Assembly (NCBI GenBank): GCA_028829895.1
Contig: CM054178.1
Coordinates: 106,117,558 to 106,181,557 of the forward strand
DNA from: Sinotaia quadrata
Lineage: Eukaryota; Mollusca; Gastropoda; Architaenioglossa; Viviparidae
Direction: 5' to 3'
DNA length: 64,000 nt
Position 1 is the first letter of the stretch; the number at the start of each line of letters is the position of its first letter. The notes beneath the pieces are model-generated. The model saw only the letters and a list, made by a program, of their open reading frames with translations, had not been told where the DNA came from and ran no database searches. Positions 60,077 through 64,000 of this stretch are shown one piece after another. The translations under genes and the position numbers were made by a program.

Positions 60077-60951
60077 CTGAAATATAAGAGAAGTATAAGA
60101 TTAGTGAAAATGTTTAAACAAAACATTCACAAGTTTATTAGAAGTGCATACAAAACTACTGCCAAGAAACTATGGAAAGGTGAATATACTATTCATCATT
60201 TAAAAAAGAACAGTATTTACACACTAAAAAATAAGTTTTAGTTAATTAAATACATAAACATGCATGTTTTATTTAATTAAACAGTGAAGAATGCAATGAA
60301 AACCAGCATTAATTACAAGGCTTATATTTTTCCTTCTGAAGAAGTAATATTTATGTGCTATTTGACTGTAAAAAGATGAGATGGCAAACAACTTGTGATG
60401 TACACAATAACAAAGTATAAATTGACATTTGTAACTATACTGTCGTGTCTAATAGTAATACCTTTCAACATCAACTACATGGTCATGAAATAGTGCACCA
60501 TGATCACAAATTCCATGGCTGAAACTGAGGTGAAGGTTTCAAAATAAACCCACAATCAATCCTTTATCAAAATATCAATTACAATTTCTCATGCTTTACC
60601 TCTAGTTGAGAAAATTCAGTTTGTGCATATATTTGAAACCATACTAAGCAAAAGAGTGCAACTTCAGGCTATAATATATAATCAAATCATTGCTACAGCA
60701 TAAGCAGAGAAATGTAGGTCATTAAGATTATTATAAAATGCAGTTTTAAAAGAACTGAGTACATACTCAACCAAATGATACAATAATCTCAAGATTATAT
60801 AACAGAATGTGAATGTTAAGGACAAAACAATAGCATACTCTGCTTTGTAAGATAAATAATAATCTTAAGATGACATGTGATTGTTAAAAGAACAAACTTA
60901 TGATTTATACTGTTTTCATGTGACTGTTAAAAGAACAAATTGACAACATAC

Positions 60952-61108
60952 TCTGCTTTACCAGATGATATAACAAGTGGTGCAGGCAGTCGTCGACGTC
61001 CACTGACAAAACGAAGGAAACGACTGCGATCTTCATTAGAGAAAGCTTTTAAAGCTTCCCAGAGATATTTCACACGTATATCAGATTCTTCTAGGTCATC
61101 GTAATATG
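60952..61108 (-). CDS. HECTD3: HECTD3-type ligase, HECT-domain exon
   Basis: This 157-bp exon reads [20 protein letters not shown] followed by [20 protein letters not shown] and PAP, matching HECT sequences just before the C-lobe catalytic region. I placed the donor at CAGA/GTATGT because it alone keeps phase with the next exon; a competing donor (CTG/GTAAAG) ten bases upstream would shift the frame and remove the catalytic cysteine. Entry is in phase 1 behind a TTTAAG acceptor. Confidence 0.9.
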
Positions 61109-61369
61109 CTTAAAGAAACAATGTAATACCAATGGTCACAAGGAATGTTAAGCCAATCTGTTAAAGCATGTAAGCATTAAAAAATATAATAATGCAATGA
61201 TTTTAAATGATGGTTGATGGACAAAGCATGTTTATTTTATCAATATTATCAATATTATCTGCAAAAGTAAATCCTATTCAGATACAAAAATATAAGAATG
61301 AAAGATAAATAATAAACAAAATACCAAAAATAAACAGGTAATCAAATAGGTAGATATGAAAGATAAAAT

Positions 61370-61640
61370 GATGGATGAATGATGTATAATAGTTATAATG
61401 GATGAATGAACTGAAAGAGGTAGATGGATGAAAGAATAGAGAGAGATGAATAAAGATGTAAAATGGATAAAAAGGATTAAAAAAAAAAGAACAGAAAAAG
61501 GTAGATAGATGAATGAGAGAGAGATAGGTAGATAAATAATGATGCATAATGGATGGACTGAACAGAAAGAAGTAGATAGTTAAATGAAGAGAGAGAGTGC
61601 GAGAGAGAGAGAGAGAGAGATGAATAAATATGCATGCAAT
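61370..61640. repeat. GATG/AGAT-rich low-complexity stretch with GA run
   Basis: Irregular purine-rich repeats of GATGGATGAA and AGATAGATGA types, with a GA run at about 61597-61620. Lies in a HECTD3 intron. Confidence 0.8.
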
Positions 61641-61801
61641 GAGGAGTATTTACTTTTACATCTCAATCAACAAGAAAAAACATTCAAACCAAATTAAAAA
61701 AAAACAAAAACAATAGGTTGCACCTGTTCTGAGACTGGTATGAATTTGATGGAGCAGATTACAAAATAAAACAATAAACTGCATACTTCTATATCTCTTA
61801 C

Positions 61802-61931
61802 TGGTTTTTTTTAGTGCCTCAACAGTGATTTCTGGGTCACCACAAATACGTATTTCCAGCTCCTGCCATGTCAGTAGTTCTAAAACTGCCATTGGTATAA
61901 CAGTAGTTAGACCTCGTCGAATTGCCGCAAG
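61802..61931 (-). CDS. HECTD3: HECTD3-type ligase, HECT-domain exon
   Basis: A 130-bp exon, phase 0 to 1, with acceptor TTATAG and donor GTAAGA. It reads [20 protein letters not shown] then [20 protein letters not shown]. The [25 protein letters not shown] block is the HECTD3 signature and differs from HERC and NEDD4 versions. Confidence 0.93.
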
Positions 61932-61978
61932 CTATAATATTGCAAATCAAACAAAAGTGTAAATGAATCATGCAATGA

Positions 61979-62168
61979 TGAAAATAAGATAAGCATTCAT
62001 TAAAACTAAAAAGAAAAAACCAAGGAGATGCATTTATAAATGAAAATAAGATAAGCATTCATTAAAACCAAAACAAACCAAGGAGTCATGCATTTATAAA
62101 TGAAAATAAGATAAGCATTCATTAAAACCAAAACAAACCAAGGAGTCATGCATTTATAAATGAAAATG
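61979..62168. repeat. 60-bp tandem repeat x 3
   Basis: Units start near 61979, 62041 and 62101 (TGAAAATAAGATAAGCATTC then ATTAAAACCAAAACAAACC). The second and third are identical. Confidence 0.95.
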
Positions 62169-62784
62169 TATCCATTGCTAATGGATACATACCTAGAATT
62201 TAGCTGAAGTATTTTAGAAGTTCATGCAAGAACAATTTGATTATATCTTTAGCATCAATTAGGTGTGCACTATGACCATGATGAAATTCCTGTTTAAATG
62301 TTATATATATCCGCAGTCAGAAAAGTGAACACATTATCTGAAGCATTGCTGCAGTCACAAAAATAAAGAGCAAACAAAATAAAGAAAATGACAAACACTT
62401 ACAAAAAATACCTGCTTTGCTAATGTAAACATTCACATGACAGGCATTATCTTAAACAAAAGAGTCTTTTAAGTCTGAAAAATTTTTAATGAAATATATG
62501 AACACTATTTCTTATGTATTTATATAGATATTAAAATTTGGCAATTCTGATGTCAACAAACATTACAAATAAATATAATTTGTTATGGACTGAAATAAAG
62601 AAATTTTATTGTTTACAATATTCATTACACTTTGTAAAGTGAGTATTGAAAATGCAGTGTTAAAAGTGTGTACTAGGACTGAATGAAAGATAAAAAGTTC
62701 AACACATTACTATCCATACTGAGAATAATAGCAGCCACAAAAGTCAATATTAATAATGTGATAAAGGGTATTAACTGCAGTAAC

Positions 62785-62988
62785 CTGATCTTCAAACTCG
62801 GTCATTCGGATGCGTCTCACTTGCTCGATATATGTTGCTCGATCTGCATAGTCAAGTGGTTCAGTGTTGCCATCTGCATTTAATCGTAGCACCACCTCTG
62901 TACCATTGCTTAGCGTGAGACTCCAGTTGCGACCAAGTGAAGAAAAAGCAGCCTTATCCATCGTCTCCATGCTGTCAATAATTTGAAC
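62785..62988 (-). CDS. HECTD3: HECTD3-type ligase, HECT N-lobe exon
   Basis: A 204-bp exon of 68 codons, phase 0 to 0, acceptor GTCAG and donor CAG/GTTACT. It begins VQIIDSMETMDKAAFSSLGR and ends RRIRMTEFEDQ, fitting the stretch between the FVWKxLVGE motif and the LLTWQELE block in HECTD3. A symmetrical exon. Confidence 0.9.
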
Positions 62989-63684
62989 CTGACAAAAGTA
63001 AAGTCAGACCTAATTATGGATGTGGTTCATAAACCTGAAGTAAAAGCAAAAAGATGTTGTTTTTATAAAAAGTAATTTTATCTCAGTAAAACTAGTTTCT
63101 TGTTGCTGGAAATGGTAATAATGTGAAAGTGTGGGGAATCAATTTGCCTTTACCCAATCAGTACATGATGTATAAATTTTTTCTACAACTGTACATAGAT
63201 CTGCATAGAGTAATTTTGTGCTTCTAGGCAGGACAGTGGAGGGACCCCAAGCGTAATTTATAGAATGTGTAAAATCTGGAATAAGTTTTAAGACTGGTGA
63301 CTGGTCTCTGAGAGACCCTACCCCCACCCCACTACTGAATTGCTCGGCACTTTATTAAGTCTGATAAGTCATACCTGAAAAATATACTTAATCTTTCATT
63401 GTTTACCTTGTTAACCCCTAAAAAAATAGCATTTCAAAGAAACCTGACCAGTGTTGGTGTATATATATATGTCTGAATGTAACTAAAAATAGGTACATAT
63501 CATTATACTATGTGTGTATGTGTAATTGCAAAAATGCATAAATATCATTAAATTATTTGTGGGTATGTCTCTGTGTATTGCATATATATGGTACATGCAT
63601 ATCTAAGTACATCAGAAGTGGTCCTACATTAACATCAAAAGCATACATATGATTGCATTAAGTGTTGTGGTATTTGTTCATGAG

Positions 63685-63687
<3 letters not shown>

Positions 63688-63729
<42 letters not shown>
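63688..63729. repeat. TA microsatellite
   Basis: About 21 TA units, in the HECTD3 intron about 30 bases from the donor of exon 63759-63845. Confidence 0.95.
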
Positions 63730-63732
<3 letters not shown>

Positions 63733-63758
63733 TATTAGTTCACTATAGCTGGATATAC

Positions 63759-63845
63759 CTCTGCAGCATCGATAGTTTGGAAATCCCTCCAATTCACTGT
63801 CTCTCCGACCAACTTCTTCCAAACAAAGGATGGCAGAGACAAAAT
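63759..63845 (-). CDS. HECTD3: HECTD3-type ligase, HECT-domain exon (5' part outside window)
   Basis: An 87-bp exon of 29 codons, phase 0 to 0 (acceptor TTTCAG, donor GAG/GTATAT). It reads LSLPSFVWKKLVGETVNWRD, matching LPPLVWKQLVGE in HECTD3. The six exons in the window give the last 243 residues. The DOC/APC10-like N-terminal half typical of HECTD3 must lie upstream at higher coordinates and is not visible. HECTD3 is a cytosolic E3 ligase with several reported substrates in vertebrates; substrate choice here cannot be read from this part. Confidence 0.92.
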
Positions 63846-64000
63846 CTGAAAGATATTACATCAAAATCCCTCCACAAATTTCTGTACTACCCAAGTAAAT
63901 TTAATAAAATATGGTCAAAATAACTCCTGGTCATGTAAGAATATTCACAAAATCGTAGACAATATAGTTCACTACAATGCTTAGGTTAAAACTTTTATGA

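Overview
This is a piece of an animal nuclear genome. It is AT-rich (roughly two thirds A+T by eye), its genes have GT-AG introns, it carries many tandem repeats and microsatellites, and it holds metazoan-type genes plus R4/Dong-like and hAT transposons. There are no bacterial-type operons, RBSs or CRISPR arrays. A lophotrochozoan such as a mollusc is my guess from the gene and transposon types, but no species-diagnostic feature is visible.

Layout. (1) 157-7308, plus strand: the 3' end of an unrecognised gene, four in-frame exons ending in a Ser/Gln/Arg-rich tail of 224 residues. (2) 14148-14240, minus: a small orphan coding exon. (3) 17896-29207, minus: a complete vesicular inhibitory amino acid transporter (VGAT/SLC32A1 type). 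Its 506 codons are in two exons split by a 9.7 kb intron, with a probable untranslated first exon and CpG-containing promoter zone near 36.6-36.9 kb. The large intron holds a 5'-truncated R4/Dong-like retrotransposon seated in a TAA microsatellite about 30 bp from the splice acceptor, followed by several minisatellites. (4) 29839-31111: an internally deleted hAT transposon with intact termini and 8-bp target duplication. (5) 31.2-35.6 kb: a mosaic of minisatellites, mostly with 46-48 bp periods. (6) 36-48 kb: no convincing gene, only repeats and two weak small ORFs. (7) 48820-54842, plus: an unrecognised gene with one large exon and a possible short initiating exon. (8) 57317-63845, minus: the last six coding exons of a HECTD3-type HECT E3 ubiquitin ligase, including the catalytic cysteine; its 5' part lies beyond the right edge.

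The genes do not form a pathway. VGAT loads GABA/glycine into synaptic vesicles and HECTD3 ubiquitinates proteins. I found no convincing new biological system. The most unusual content is repeat architecture: a diverged 47-bp superarray with separate local amplifications, a retroelement pressed against a splice site, and a duplicated 119-bp block upstream of two candidate exons at the left edge. All exon joins were made by eye from splice-site consensus and phase, without RNA evidence.
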